From contig CBDESR010000005.1 of NCBI GenBank assembly GCA_965242615.1, positions 248,001 to 312,000 on the forward strand: DNA of 64,000 nucleotides, in the 5' to 3' direction. The position numbers and the translations under genes were made by a program. How positions within the stretch are numbered: the stretch's first letter is position 1; each line of letters opens with the position of its first letter. Under the pieces are notes generated by a model, which did not search any database, was not told where the DNA came from, and worked only from the letters and a program-made list of their open reading frames with translations. This DNA is from CBDBCU01 sp965242615. Lineage in GTDB: Bacteria; Chloroflexota; Dehalococcoidia; Lucifugimonadales; UBA3495. Positions 1 to 7,996 of the stretch are shown here, piece by piece.

Positions 1-15
1 TGCTGGGGTAAGAAA

Positions 16-2052
16 TTGACTATTCAGCAAACGCTTTTCACTCCCGACCCGGCTGAAACTCCCGCCGGGGAAATTTCCGCTGCCGCCGCCGGTACCAACG
101 GCGCCGCCCATCCCGCCGCCTTGGCCGAGGGCAACGGGGAATACACCGCCAAAGACATCCAGGTCCTGGAAGGTCTCGAAGCCGTCCGCGTCCGCCCCGG
201 TATGTATATCGGCAGCACCGACCAGCGCGGCCTGCACCATCTCATCTACGAAATCCTCGACAACGCCGTCGACGAAGCTATGGCCGGCTACTGCACCCGG
301 GTTGACCTTTCCTTGGGCCGGGACGGGCTGATTACCATTGCCGACGACGGCCGGGGCATCCCCGTCGATGTCCACCCCACCACCGGCAAGTCCGGCTTGG
401 AAACGGTGATGACCACCCTGCACGCCGGCGGCAAGTTCGGCGGCGGCGCTTACAAAGTAACCGGCGGCCTGCACGGCGTCGGCGGCTCCGTCGTCAACGG
501 CTTGTCCGCCTACTTGAAAGCCGAAGTCCATCGCGACGGCCACATCCACCATCAGGAATACGCCCAGGGCATCCCCAGCTCCGAAGTAATCCAGGGCAAG
601 CGCACCCCCAAGCACGGCACTACCATATCTTTCCGCCCCGACCCGGAGATTTTCCCCGAAATCGAGTACGATTTCGACACCTTGACCGCCCACTTCAAGG
701 AAATCGCCTACCTGAACAAAGGGCTGGAACTCCGCTTCGTCAGCCCCTGGCACGAAACGGCCCGCAAGGGCGACATCGAGCGCACCTACTACTTCGACGG
801 CGGCATCGCCAACCTGGTGCGGAATGTCAACAAACACCGCAGGGTAATGCAGCCGCTCCCCTTCTACTACGAAAAGACCATTGACGAAACCTCCGTCGAA
901 GTAGCGATTCAGTATAACGACAGCTTTACCGAATCCGTCATCTCCTTTGCCAACTGCATCAACACCCAGGAGGGCGGCAGCCATCTGACCGGTTTCCGCT
1001 CCGCCCTGACCCGGGTCATCAACGACTACACCCGCCGCCACGGGTTCATCAAGGACGACCAGCCCAACCTGACCGGCGAGGATGTGCGCGAGGGTTTGGC
1101 CGCCGTCATCAGCGTCAAGCTGACCAACCCCCAGTTCGAGGGCCAGACCAAAACCAAGTTGGGCAACGCCGAAGTCCGCAGCGTCGTCGACTCCGTAGTC
1201 AGCGAAGGCTTGAGCCGCTACCTCGAGGAGCATCCCGTCGAAAGCAAGCAGGTAGTGGAAAAGTGCCTCACTTCCCAACGGGCCCGGGAAGCGGCCAAGC
1301 GGGCCCGGGAACTGGTCATCCGCAAAAACGCCCTGGACGGCTCCTCCCTGCCCGGCAAACTCGCCGACTGCGCCGAGCGCGACCCGGCCCGCTCCGAACT
1401 CTACATCGTCGAGGGCGAATCCGCCGGCGGCTCCGCCAAAATGGGCCGCGACCGCAGCTTCCAAGCCATCCTCCCCCTCAAAGGCAAGATCCTCAATGTG
1501 GAGCGGGTCTTGCAGCAGCCCGACAAAATCCTCGGCCACGACGAAATCCGCTCCATCATCGCCGCCGTGGGCGCCGGCGAAGGCGATGAGTTCGACCCGG
1601 CCAAAGTGCGCTACCAGAAAATCATCATTATGACCGACGCCGATGTGGACGGCTCCCACATCCGCACCCTCGTACTGACCTTCTTTTTCCGCCGGATGCA
1701 GGCCCTCATTGACAGCGGCTACCTCTACATTGCCCAGCCGCCCCTGTACCGCATCCAGTCCGGCCGCCGCGCCGAGTATGTCTATTCCGAGGACGAAAAG
1801 GACAAGACGCTCGCCAAAATGGAGGGCCGCCGCAACATCCAGGTCCAGCGGTACAAGGGCTTGGGCGAAATGAACCCGGAACAATTGTGGGAAACCACCA
1901 TGAACCCGGAAAGCCGCCAAATGCTCCGGGTGGACATCGAAGACATCATCGAAGTGGATGATGTATTCACCACCCTGATGGGCGAATCGGTAGCCCCCCG
2001 CAAAGGCTTCATCCAGTCCCACGCCCGCAGCGTCACCAACCTGGATATTTAA
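16..2052 (+). CDS. gyrB: DNA gyrase subunit B
   Basis: ATPase subunit of the type IIA topoisomerase that introduces negative supercoils; the cytoplasmic partner is GyrA. The 678-residue length suits a GyrB without the proteobacterial insert. Visible parts in order: GHKL ATPase N-box (EILDNAVDEAMAG, about residue 80), glycine-rich ATP lid (GGLHGVGGSVVN, about 150), transducer domain, TOPRIM domain with EGESAGGSAK (about 465) and DADVDGSHIRT (about 540), and the C-terminal QRYKGLGEMNPEQLW block. The start is TTG, with only a weak purine-rich stretch before it. ParE is the alternative, since paralogues share all these motifs, but GyrB is more likely. The gene stands alone and is followed by a perfect hairpin. 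Confidence 0.95.
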   Translation: MTIQQTLFTPDPAETPAGEISAAAAGTNGAAHPAALAEGNGEYTAKDIQVLEGLEAVRVRPGMYIGSTDQRGLHHLIYEILDNAVDEAMAGYCTRVDLSLGRDGLITIADDGRGIPVDVHPTTGKSGLETVMTTLHAGGKFGGGAYKVTGGLHGVGGSVVNGLSAYLKAEVHRDGHIHHQEYAQGIPSSEVIQGKRTPKHGTTISFRPDPEIFPEIEYDFDTLTAHFKEIAYLNKGLELRFVSPWHETARKGDIERTYYFDGGIANLVRNVNKHRRVMQPLPFYYEKTIDETSVEVAIQYNDSFTESVISFANCINTQEGGSHLTGFRSALTRVINDYTRRHGFIKDDQPNLTGEDVREGLAAVISVKLTNPQFEGQTKTKLGNAEVRSVVDSVVSEGLSRYLEEHPVESKQVVEKCLTSQRAREAAKRARELVIRKNALDGSSLPGKLADCAERDPARSELYIVEGESAGGSAKMGRDRSFQAILPLKGKILNVERVLQQPDKILGHDEIRSIIAAVGAGEGDEFDPAKVRYQKIIIMTDADVDGSHIRTLVLTFFFRRMQALIDSGYLYIAQPPLYRIQSGRRAEYVYSEDEKDKTLAKMEGRRNIQVQRYKGLGEMNPEQLWETTMNPESRQMLRVDIEDIIEVDDVFTTLMGESVAPRKGFIQSHARSVTNLDI

Positions 2053-2150
2053 GGAAGTTACCTACCTGACTACCGGTTGCGGTAAGACAATAGAATTGGC
2101 AATTCCTTTTCGACTTCCGGCTGACGCCGAAACCGCCGCCGCTAACCCCA

Positions 2151-2182
2151 ATAGCCGGCCGCCTTTGACAGCGGCCGGCTAT
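2151..2182 (+). terminator. Hairpin downstream of gyrB
   Basis: Perfect 12-bp inverted repeat (ATAGCCGGCCGC / GCGGCCGGCTAT) around an 8-base loop, 100 bases after the gyrB stop. No U-tract follows, so it may be a weak terminator or an mRNA-stabilising hairpin. Confidence 0.5.
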
Positions 2183-2298
2183 CCCTCATCCCCATCACCG
2201 CCCACCGCCGCCGAATCCCCACCGCCGCCCCCAACCCTCAATCCGCCCCCCAATTCTTAATTGTCCTAAAATACCCGAAAATTCATCCCATTTATCCC

Positions 2299-2328
2299 TT
2301 GACAAACCCCCAAACCATCCCCCATAAT
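2299..2328 (+). promoter_or_regulatory. Sigma-70-type promoter of the first putative structured RNA
   Basis: TTGACA at 2299-2304 and CATAAT at 2323-2328 with an 18-base C-rich spacer. The same hexamers and spacing recur at 62164-62193 in front of the second copy of the downstream element, although the flanking sequence has diverged. Confidence 0.7.
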
Positions 2329-2334
2329 AAAACC

Positions 2335-2814
2335 CGTCAAGGTTGACCTGACCCCGGGACGCCGGGTTCTTTACGCTAAGCTTACCGTAAAACTTAATAC
2401 CGCTCCACACAGCGCGCTGTGGGCCCCGGCGGCCTAAACAACCGCCGGACGCCTCAAACACTCCTCCCCCGGGGACAGCGGCCCAAGGACCCGCAACCCC
2501 CACCCGGAGCAGCGGCCAACGGCAAATCCCACCCGCCGTATCAAACCGCCGCCCCATCCTTACAGGAGTCGGAGCAACCCAGGTTGACTGGAGAACGGTC
2601 AACCGCGGTCGCAACACCGGGCCAACCCGCCGGCATGGCAACCATACCAACCGGCGCCAGTAGCCAATTCAAGGTAGCGCAACCGTAATCGGCAGACTGG
2701 CCGGGAAACGTCTCGCTGGATGTACGCCGCAGTTCCCATTGACGTAGGCAACCCAATGACCAGCCTTGCCAACCTTCTCCCGACAAGGCGGAAACCGCGG
2801 CCGCGGTTTCCGCC
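2335..2814 (+). ncRNA. Putative structured non-coding RNA, copy 1 (unrecognised family)
   Basis: About 480 bases between gyrB and the Mo-hydroxylase operon, matched by a second copy at 62200-62669. Shared blocks in the same order and near-equal spacing are: CCCCGGGACGCCGGGT (2352-2367), the palindrome CACAGCGCGCTGTG (2408-2421), a GGTTGAC/GTCAACC hairpin (2582-2604), a 57-base block with only 4 mismatches (2705-2761), and a terminal GC-rich hairpin (2787-2814). The terminal hairpin differs in sequence between copies but keeps its pairing. Differences in the best block fall at non-synonymous positions of the only shared frame, so coding is unlikely. I find no RNase P, tmRNA, SRP or 6S signature. 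It could be a free RNA or a long riboswitch-like leader. Confidence 0.65.
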
Positions 2815-2833
2815 AACACCGGTCTATCCCAAC

Positions 2834-2880
2834 TCCAAATTCCTAATTCTCAATCCCCCAATTCCCAATCCCCATTTCCC
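2834..2880 (+). repeat. AT-rich heptad-like repeats (CCAATTC / CCTAATT variants)
   Basis: Degenerate tandem heptads resembling CCAATTC or CCAATCC. Similar strings occur at 2243-2265 and at 41190-41240, each just before a promoter. They resemble the short heptanucleotide repeats known from cyanobacteria and other lineages. Function is unknown. Confidence 0.4.
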
Positions 2881-2884
2881 GTGT

Positions 2885-2890
2885 TATAAT
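2885..2890 (+). promoter_or_regulatory. Probable -10 box (TATAAT) of the Mo-hydroxylase operon
   Basis: Perfect TATAAT 26 bases before the first start codon of the operon. No convincing TTGACA lies 17 bases upstream, so it may depend on an activator. Confidence 0.45.
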
Positions 2891-2916
2891 GCCCCCCGTA
2901 AAAGGAGGTGGTCAGT

Positions 2917-3795
2917 TTGGAAGCTATTGAATACACCACGCCGCAAACCATCACCGCAGCCGTGGAGGCTATGTCCGCTAAAGGCGACCGCGCCCGGGCC
3001 CTCGCCGGCGGCACCGACCTCTTAGTCCAACTCCGCGGCGGCCGCCGCAGCGCCGACCTGGTCGTCGACCTCAAGGACATCCCCGAACTCAATCAGGTAT
3101 CCTACAGCTCCGCCGCCGGCTTGACCATTGGCGCCGCTACCCCCTGCTGCCGCATCTACGAAAACCCCGACGTCGCCGCCAACTACCCCGGCCTCGTCGA
3201 CTGCGCTTCCCTCATCGGCAGCATCCAAATCCAGGGCCGCGCCAGCCTCGGCGGCAACCTCTGCAACTCCGCCCCCAGCGCCGACGCCATCCCGGCGATG
3301 ATTGCCCTCGGCGCCGTCGCCAATATCGCCGGCCCCAACGGAGACCGCCAGGTTGCTGTCGAGGATTTCTGCACCGGCCCCGGCCGCAATGTGCTCGAAC
3401 CCGGCGAAATCCTCGTCTCCGTCACGATGCCGGCCCCCCAGCCCCATTCCGGCGCCAACTACCTGCGCTTTATCCCCCGCAACGAAATGGACATCGCCGT
3501 CGCCGGCGTTGGCAGCTCCGTAGTCCTCGACGAATCGGGGCAGAACTTCGTTTCCGCCCGCATCGCCTTGGCTTCGGTAGCCCCCACTCCGGTATTTTGC
3601 CGGGAAGCGTCCAACAGCTTGGCTGGCAAGCCCGTTTCCGACGAATCCATCGCCGCGGCCGCCCAACTGGCTATGGCCGACGCCAAACCCATCAACGATA
3701 TGCGCGGCACCATCCGCCAGCGAGTCCACCTCGTCGGCGTCCTGACCCGCCGCACCCTGAACAACGCCGTCAAACGCGCCCGGGGAGAGGAGTAA
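2917..3795 (+). CDS. Molybdenum hydroxylase, FAD-binding medium subunit (CoxM/CutM family)
   Basis: Medium subunit of a xanthine-dehydrogenase/CO-dehydrogenase-type enzyme. It carries FAD and passes electrons from the Fe-S subunit to an acceptor. FAD-binding features are ALAGGTDLL (PCMH fold, N-terminal) and the central ASLGGNLCNSAPSADAIP block, followed by the CO-dehydrogenase flavoprotein C-terminal domain. An upstream in-frame GTG (2908) overlaps the AGGAGG at 2903-2908, so TTG at 2917, 8 bases after it, is the better start, giving about 292 residues. The gene order medium-small-large is that of cox-type operons. The substrate cannot be read from this subunit. Confidence 0.88.
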   Translation: MEAIEYTTPQTITAAVEAMSAKGDRARALAGGTDLLVQLRGGRRSADLVVDLKDIPELNQVSYSSAAGLTIGAATPCCRIYENPDVAANYPGLVDCASLIGSIQIQGRASLGGNLCNSAPSADAIPAMIALGAVANIAGPNGDRQVAVEDFCTGPGRNVLEPGEILVSVTMPAPQPHSGANYLRFIPRNEMDIAVAGVGSSVVLDESGQNFVSARIALASVAPTPVFCREASNSLAGKPVSDESIAAAAQLAMADAKPINDMRGTIRQRVHLVGVLTRRTLNNAVKRARGEE

Positions 3796-3801
3796 TTAAC
3801 T

Positions 3802-4278
3802 ATGCCTGGACTAGTCCACGTCAGTACCACCATCAACGGCAACCCCACCGACTTTCTCTGCGAACCCCGCCAGAGCCTCCTCGAAGTCCTGCGGGATGTC
3901 CTGGGAATGACCGGCACCAAGGAAGGCTGCAACGACGGCAATTGCGGCGCCTGCACCGTCGTTTTTGACGGCCGCATCGTTACCTCCTGCCTCGTCCTCG
4001 CCGTCGAAGCCCAGGGCAAGGACATCGGCACCATCGAAGGCGTCGCCTCCCCCGAGGGCTTGCACCCGGTACAGCAGGCTTTCCTCGAAAACGCCGCCCT
4101 CCAGTGCGGCATCTGCACCCCCGGCTTTATCGTCGCCAGCAAAGCCCTCCTCGAACGGGAGCCGGACGCCGACGAAGGCCGCATCCGCCACTGGCTCGCT
4201 GGCAATCTCTGCCGCTGCACCGGCTACGACAAAATCGTCCGCGCCGTCCTCGACGCCGAAACCAAAATCCAGGCTTAA
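3802..4278 (+). CDS. Molybdenum hydroxylase, [2Fe-2S] small subunit (CoxS/CutS family)
   Basis: Iron-sulfur subunit that relays electrons from the Mo cofactor to FAD. The 158 residues contain both expected cluster motifs: the plant-ferredoxin-like GCNDGNCGACTV with a following C (residues 35-60), and the helical-domain CGICTPGF plus NLCRCTGYDKIV (residues 95-145). It starts at ATG behind GGAGAGGAG, 6 bases after the medium-subunit stop. It is translationally packed with its neighbours and belongs to the same three-subunit complex. Confidence 0.92.
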   Translation: MPGLVHVSTTINGNPTDFLCEPRQSLLEVLRDVLGMTGTKEGCNDGNCGACTVVFDGRIVTSCLVLAVEAQGKDIGTIEGVASPEGLHPVQQAFLENAALQCGICTPGFIVASKALLEREPDADEGRIRHWLAGNLCRCTGYDKIVRAVLDAETKIQA

Positions 4279-4294
4279 CCGGGAGGTGCCGCCT

Positions 4295-6559
4295 TTGACC
4301 TCCAATATCGTCCTCTCTGAAGTCGATTACGCCGTCGTCGGGACGCGTCCCCTGCGACCCGACGGCGTCGACAAAGTCACCGGCCGCGCCCAATACGGCG
4401 CCGACCTCCGCTTGGCCGGGCTGCTCCACGGCAAAATCCTCCGCAGCCCCCACGCCCACGCCCGCATCAAATCCCTCGACATCACGGCCGCCGCCGCCCA
4501 TCCCGGCGTCCACGCCGTGGTCACCGCCCGGGATTTGCCCTTTGCCGCCCTGACCAAAGAGGATTTGGGCAGCGACTACCAACGCCTCAAGTTCGCCAGC
4601 AACCATACCCTGGCCGACGACAAAGTCCTGTTTAAGGGGCATCCCATCGCCGCCGTAGCCGCCGCCAGTCCCCATATCGCTGAGGAAGCCCTCCAGCTAA
4701 TCCGGGTGGACTACGAAATCCTGCCCCCGGCTATGACCGTGCGGGAAGCGATGCAGCCCGACGCCCCCCTGCTCCATCCCGACCTGTTCACTTCCGAATT
4801 GGGCCAACTCTCCGACCAGCCCAGCAACATCGCCGCCCGGATGGCTTTCGAGAAGGGCGACCCGGAGCAAGGCTTTGCCCAATCCGACCTGGTAGTGGAG
4901 CGGGAATACGAAACCGCCTCGGTGCATCAGGGCTACATCGAACCCCACAACGCCACCGCCTTTTGGAACGCCGACGGCCAGCTCAATATCTGGTGCAGCA
5001 CTCAGGGCCCCTTCGTCGTCCGGGCCAATGTTGCCGACCTGCTGCGGCATCCTGTCTCCCGGGTCAAAGTCACCCCCATGGAAATCGGCGGCGGCTTCGG
5101 CGGCAAAATCACCGCCTACCTCGAACCCATCGCCGCCCTGCTTTCCCGCAAGGCGGCCCGCTCGGTGCAAATCCTGATGAGCCGCACCGAAGTTTTCGAG
5201 GCATCCGGCCCGGCTCCCGGCACCTGGATGAAAGTCAAATTGGGCGTTGCCAATGACGGCAAGCTCACCGCCGCCGACCTCACCCTGGCTTTCGAGGCCG
5301 GCGCCTACCCCGGCTCCCCGGTAATGCAGGGGGCCGCCTGCGCCCTGGCTTGCTACGACATCCCCAACGCCCGCATCAACGGCTACGATGTAGTGGTCAA
5401 CAAGCCCAAAACCGCCGCCTATCGCGCTCCCGGTTCCCCCCAGGCCGCCTTTGCCGTGGAATCGGTAATCGACGAAATCTGCGGTCAGTTGGGCAGCGAC
5501 CCCATCGACTTCCGCCTTCGCAACGCCGCCAAAGAGGGCGTCCGCCGGGTGGAAGGCCCGGTTTACCGGCGCATCGGCTTGGTCGAGTGTCTCGAAGCCG
5601 CCCGCAATCACGACCACTACCAAACGCCGCTCGAAGGCAAAAACCGCGGCCGCGGCATCGCCGCCGGCTTCTGGTTCAACCGCGGCTTCGCCTCCAGCGT
5701 CAACATTACCGTCAACCCCGATGGTACCGTCAACCTTATCGAAGGTTCCGTAGATATTGGCGGCAGCCGCGCCTCCATCGCCCAGCAGGCCGCCGAAACC
5801 CTCGGCATTGCCTACGCCGAAGTCAAACCCACCGTAGTGGATACCGATTCCATCGGCTACACCATGGTCACCGGCGGCAGCCGCACCACCTTTGCCACCG
5901 GTTGGGCCGCTATCGAGGCCGCCGCGGATGTGAAAGTCCAGATGACCGCCCGGGCCGCCAAAATCTGGGATACCCCGGTCGAAAATGTGGAATATCAGAA
6001 CGGTATCCTTTCCCACAAATCCGACCCGGAACTGCGCCTGACCTTTAAGGAACTGGCGCGGCAGCTGTTGACCACCGGCGGCGGCATCACCGGCTCCTCC
6101 AACGTCGACCCGGCCGGCGAAGGCAACGGCTTTGGCGTCCATATCGTTGACCTCGAAGTTGACCCGGACACCGGCAAGGTTACTATCCTGCGCTATACGG
6201 CCGTGCAGGACGCCGGCAAAGCCATCCACCCCAGCTATGTCGAGGGCCAGATGCAGGGCGGCGTCGTTCAGGGTATCGGCTGGGCCTTGAACGAGGAATA
6301 CTTTTTCAACGACCAGGGCCAGATGCTCAACTCCAGTTTCCTCGACTACCGAATGCCTACCGCCCTGGACTTGCCGATGATTGACACCGTGATTGTCGAG
6401 GTTGCCAACCCCGGCCATCCCTACGGCGTCCGCGGCGTCGGCGAAGTACCCATCGTCCCGCCCCTGCCCGCCATTGGCACCGCCATCGCCCACGCCATCG
6501 GCAAGCCAATGACCAAACTCCCGGCCACCCCCGGCGTCGTCCTCGCCGCCATGTGGTAA
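4295..6559 (+). CDS. Molybdenum hydroxylase, molybdopterin-binding large subunit (xanthine/aldehyde oxidase family)
   Basis: Catalytic subunit binding Mo-molybdopterin cytosine dinucleotide. The open frame extends upstream to 3965 through the small-subunit gene, but the real start is TTG 4295 behind GGGAGGTG, giving 754 residues. Motifs: an N-terminal a/b hammerhead domain, GGGFGGK (cofactor contact), AYRAPGSPQAAFAVE at the active-site loop, and a C-terminal GVRGVGEVPIVPPLPA containing the conserved catalytic Glu. The active-site loop is AYRAPG, not the AYXCSFR of form I CO dehydrogenase, so aerobic CO oxidation should not be assumed. A hydroxylase for an aldehyde, purine or other N-heterocycle is equally possible. 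Confidence 0.88.
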   Translation: MTSNIVLSEVDYAVVGTRPLRPDGVDKVTGRAQYGADLRLAGLLHGKILRSPHAHARIKSLDITAAAAHPGVHAVVTARDLPFAALTKEDLGSDYQRLKFASNHTLADDKVLFKGHPIAAVAAASPHIAEEALQLIRVDYEILPPAMTVREAMQPDAPLLHPDLFTSELGQLSDQPSNIAARMAFEKGDPEQGFAQSDLVVEREYETASVHQGYIEPHNATAFWNADGQLNIWCSTQGPFVVRANVADLLRHPVSRVKVTPMEIGGGFGGKITAYLEPIAALLSRKAARSVQILMSRTEVFEASGPAPGTWMKVKLGVANDGKLTAADLTLAFEAGAYPGSPVMQGAACALACYDIPNARINGYDVVVNKPKTAAYRAPGSPQAAFAVESVIDEICGQLGSDPIDFRLRNAAKEGVRRVEGPVYRRIGLVECLEAARNHDHYQTPLEGKNRGRGIAAGFWFNRGFASSVNITVNPDGTVNLIEGSVDIGGSRASIAQQAAETLGIAYAEVKPTVVDTDSIGYTMVTGGSRTTFATGWAAIEAAADVKVQMTARAAKIWDTPVENVEYQNGILSHKSDPELRLTFKELARQLLTTGGGITGSSNVDPAGEGNGFGVHIVDLEVDPDTGKVTILRYTAVQDAGKAIHPSYVEGQMQGGVVQGIGWALNEEYFFNDQGQMLNSSFLDYRMPTALDLPMIDTVIVEVANPGHPYGVRGVGEVPIVPPLPAIGTAIAHAIGKPMTKLPATPGVVLAAMW

Positions 6560-6600
6560 AACCGCCCGCCGGCGCGCAGTTTTACCACGGCAACCCCACC

Positions 6601-6669
6601 GTCATTCCCACGAAAGTGGGAATCCAGAGTCCCCGGCCGATCTGGATTCCCGTTTTCACGGGAATGACG
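6601..6669. repeat. REP-like palindromic repeat (GTCATTCCC ... GGGAATGAC)
   Basis: Two facing copies of the widespread 'ATTCCC-hairpin-GGGAAT' repeat form a long imperfect palindrome between the large subunit and the MoaD-like gene. Relatives occur as half-elements near 15770, 34802, 36673, 62090 and 62803. The copy near 62803 also shares the flanking GACGATAAGCA. Confidence 0.7.
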
Positions 6670-6798
6670 ATAAGCAGGCCGCTAAGTATATGCGATAGCA
6701 ACGGGGCGGGTTGGCCAAGCCCGCCCCGCCGCTCTAATGAACTCCCTTCCTGCCCGGCATTTCCCTTTTCCCCGGAAATCCCGCAAGGAGCGCAAAAA

Positions 6799-7062
6799 GT
6801 GGTTACCGTCTATGTCCCGACAATGCTCCTGCCCCTGACCGGCGGCGTCAAGCAAGTTCCGGTCGCCGCCGCCAACATCCGCCAGGTCATCAATGCCCTC
6901 GAGGAACTCTACCCCGGCATCAAAGACCGCCTCGTCGCGGACAATCAGCTGCGCCCTGACCTGTCAGTAGCCATCGACGGCGAAATCGCCCGAATGGGCC
7001 TCCTCGAACGGGTGCAAGAAAACAGCGAAGTCCACTTCGTCCCCGCCATCAGCGGCGGCTAG
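6799..7062 (+). CDS. MoaD/ThiS-family ubiquitin-like sulfur carrier
   Basis: An 87-residue beta-grasp protein ending in the diglycine tail (AISGG) that is adenylated and thiocarboxylated in sulfur carriers. Start is GTG 6799, 8 bases after AAGGAG; the longer frame from 6553 reads through the REP repeat and is spurious. Lying directly behind a molybdenum hydroxylase operon suggests it supplies the dithiolene sulfur of molybdopterin, as MoaD does. A separate sulfur-transfer role cannot be excluded. No moaE is visible nearby. Confidence 0.8.
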   Translation: MVTVYVPTMLLPLTGGVKQVPVAAANIRQVINALEELYPGIKDRLVADNQLRPDLSVAIDGEIARMGLLERVQENSEVHFVPAISGG

Positions 7063-7146
7063 CCGCCCCCCTTGCCAACTCCCCGCCCAAACGGTAATAT
7101 AAATCCCACAAACCCGCGCTAACTCCACCCGTCGGGAGCGTAAATT

Positions 7147-7698
7147 ATGGTTGCCCAAACCCAACTGATGACCGCCGACGAACTGCTGTCTCTCCCCGAC
7201 GACGGCTATCGCTACGAACTGGTCCGAGGAGAATTGAGGAAAATGTCGCCGGCTGGCTTCTATCACGGGACAACCTCCGCCAAAATAGGAGCCTCGCTCC
7301 TGAATTACACCGCGGCCCATAATTTGGGCGAAGTTTGCGGCTCCGAAACCGGTTTTCTGATCGGCTCCGCCCCCGACCACGTACGTGCCCCGGACGCCGC
7401 CTTTGTCCTCCGGGAACGGGTCGCGGCTGTTGGCTTCGTCCCCGGCTACTTTCCCGGCCCGCCCGACCTGGCTGTTGAAGTCATCTCCCCCCACGACCGC
7501 TATACCGATGTCGAGGAAAAGGTAGCCGACTGGCTGGCGGCCGGCGTGCAATTAGTAATCCTGGTCAACCCCCGCAACCGCTCCGTAACCCTCCGCGCTC
7601 CCGGCCACCCCCCGGTCATCCTCACTGACCAGGACACCCTCGACGGCGGCGCCGTAATCCCCGGCTGGCAAATGCCCGTCCGCGACATCTTTGCCTGA
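7147..7698 (+). CDS. Uma2-family putative endonuclease (DUF820)
   Basis: A 183-residue member of the Uma2/DUF820 family, a PD-(D/E)XK-like fold often present in many copies in Cyanobacteria and Chloroflexota. Family features: N-terminal TADELLSLPDDGYRYELVRGEL, then PDHVRAPDAAFV, then PDLAVEVISPHDRYTDVEEKVADWLAAGVQLVILV, which holds the candidate catalytic D, E and K positions. Start ATG follows GGGAG. The biological role is not established for the family. It stands alone beside the accessory island. Confidence 0.8.
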   Translation: MVAQTQLMTADELLSLPDDGYRYELVRGELRKMSPAGFYHGTTSAKIGASLLNYTAAHNLGEVCGSETGFLIGSAPDHVRAPDAAFVLRERVAAVGFVPGYFPGPPDLAVEVISPHDRYTDVEEKVADWLAAGVQLVILVNPRNRSVTLRAPGHPPVILTDQDTLDGGAVIPGWQMPVRDIFA

Positions 7699-7761
7699 TT
7701 CAATCAGCCAAAGCCCCCCGGTGGAGGCTTTTAATTGTTTCCGATAAGGGGATAATGGGGT

Positions 7762-7922
7762 GGTATTCTCAACCCGTGTTGGCGTGGCTAAATCCAGCCT
7801 TGCTGGAGCCACAGCAAAGCCAAGAAACCAATCAGCATTTCCGCTTTCTTGGCGCACCCCTTAGTCTGCCCTACCAACCGGTTCAGCTTCCCCCGCAACG
7901 CCAACCCGTGTTGAGAATACCC
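7762..7922. mobile_element. Small inverted-repeat element (MITE-like)
   Basis: A 161-bp segment bounded by near-perfect 23-bp inverted repeats (GGTATTCTCAACCCGTGTTG at the left; the right arm reads GGTATTCTCAACACGGGTTG on the other strand). Its minus strand encodes a short stretch resembling the C-terminal end of a transposase (LNRLVGQTKGCAKKAEMLIG), suggesting an internally deleted insertion sequence. No target duplication was identified. Confidence 0.5.
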
Positions 7923-7996
7923 GGGCAATGGCATTGTTTCAGAAAATGTTGGCAGTTCCGGATAAAGGCGTGGTTGGGCGGTCAATTCGTGCCGGT

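Noticed and set aside
2335..2814. RNase P RNA, tmRNA, 6S or SRP RNA
   Set aside because: The diagnostic strings (such as GAGGAAAGTCC, or a tRNA-like GGTTCGA end with CCA) are absent on both strands.
3965..4294. N-terminal extension of the Mo-hydroxylase large subunit
   Set aside because: It overlaps the iron-sulfur subunit in another frame; TTG 4295 behind GGGAGGTG is the proper start.
4697..6493. 598-codon open frame antisense to the Mo-hydroxylase large subunit
   Set aside because: Gly/Ala/Val-rich mirror of a GC-rich gene, with no binding site or motif; typical antisense artefact.
2917..6559. Aerobic CO dehydrogenase (coxMSL) as a firm call
   Set aside because: The large subunit lacks the AYXCSFR loop of form I enzymes, so only the wider molybdenum hydroxylase family is claimed.
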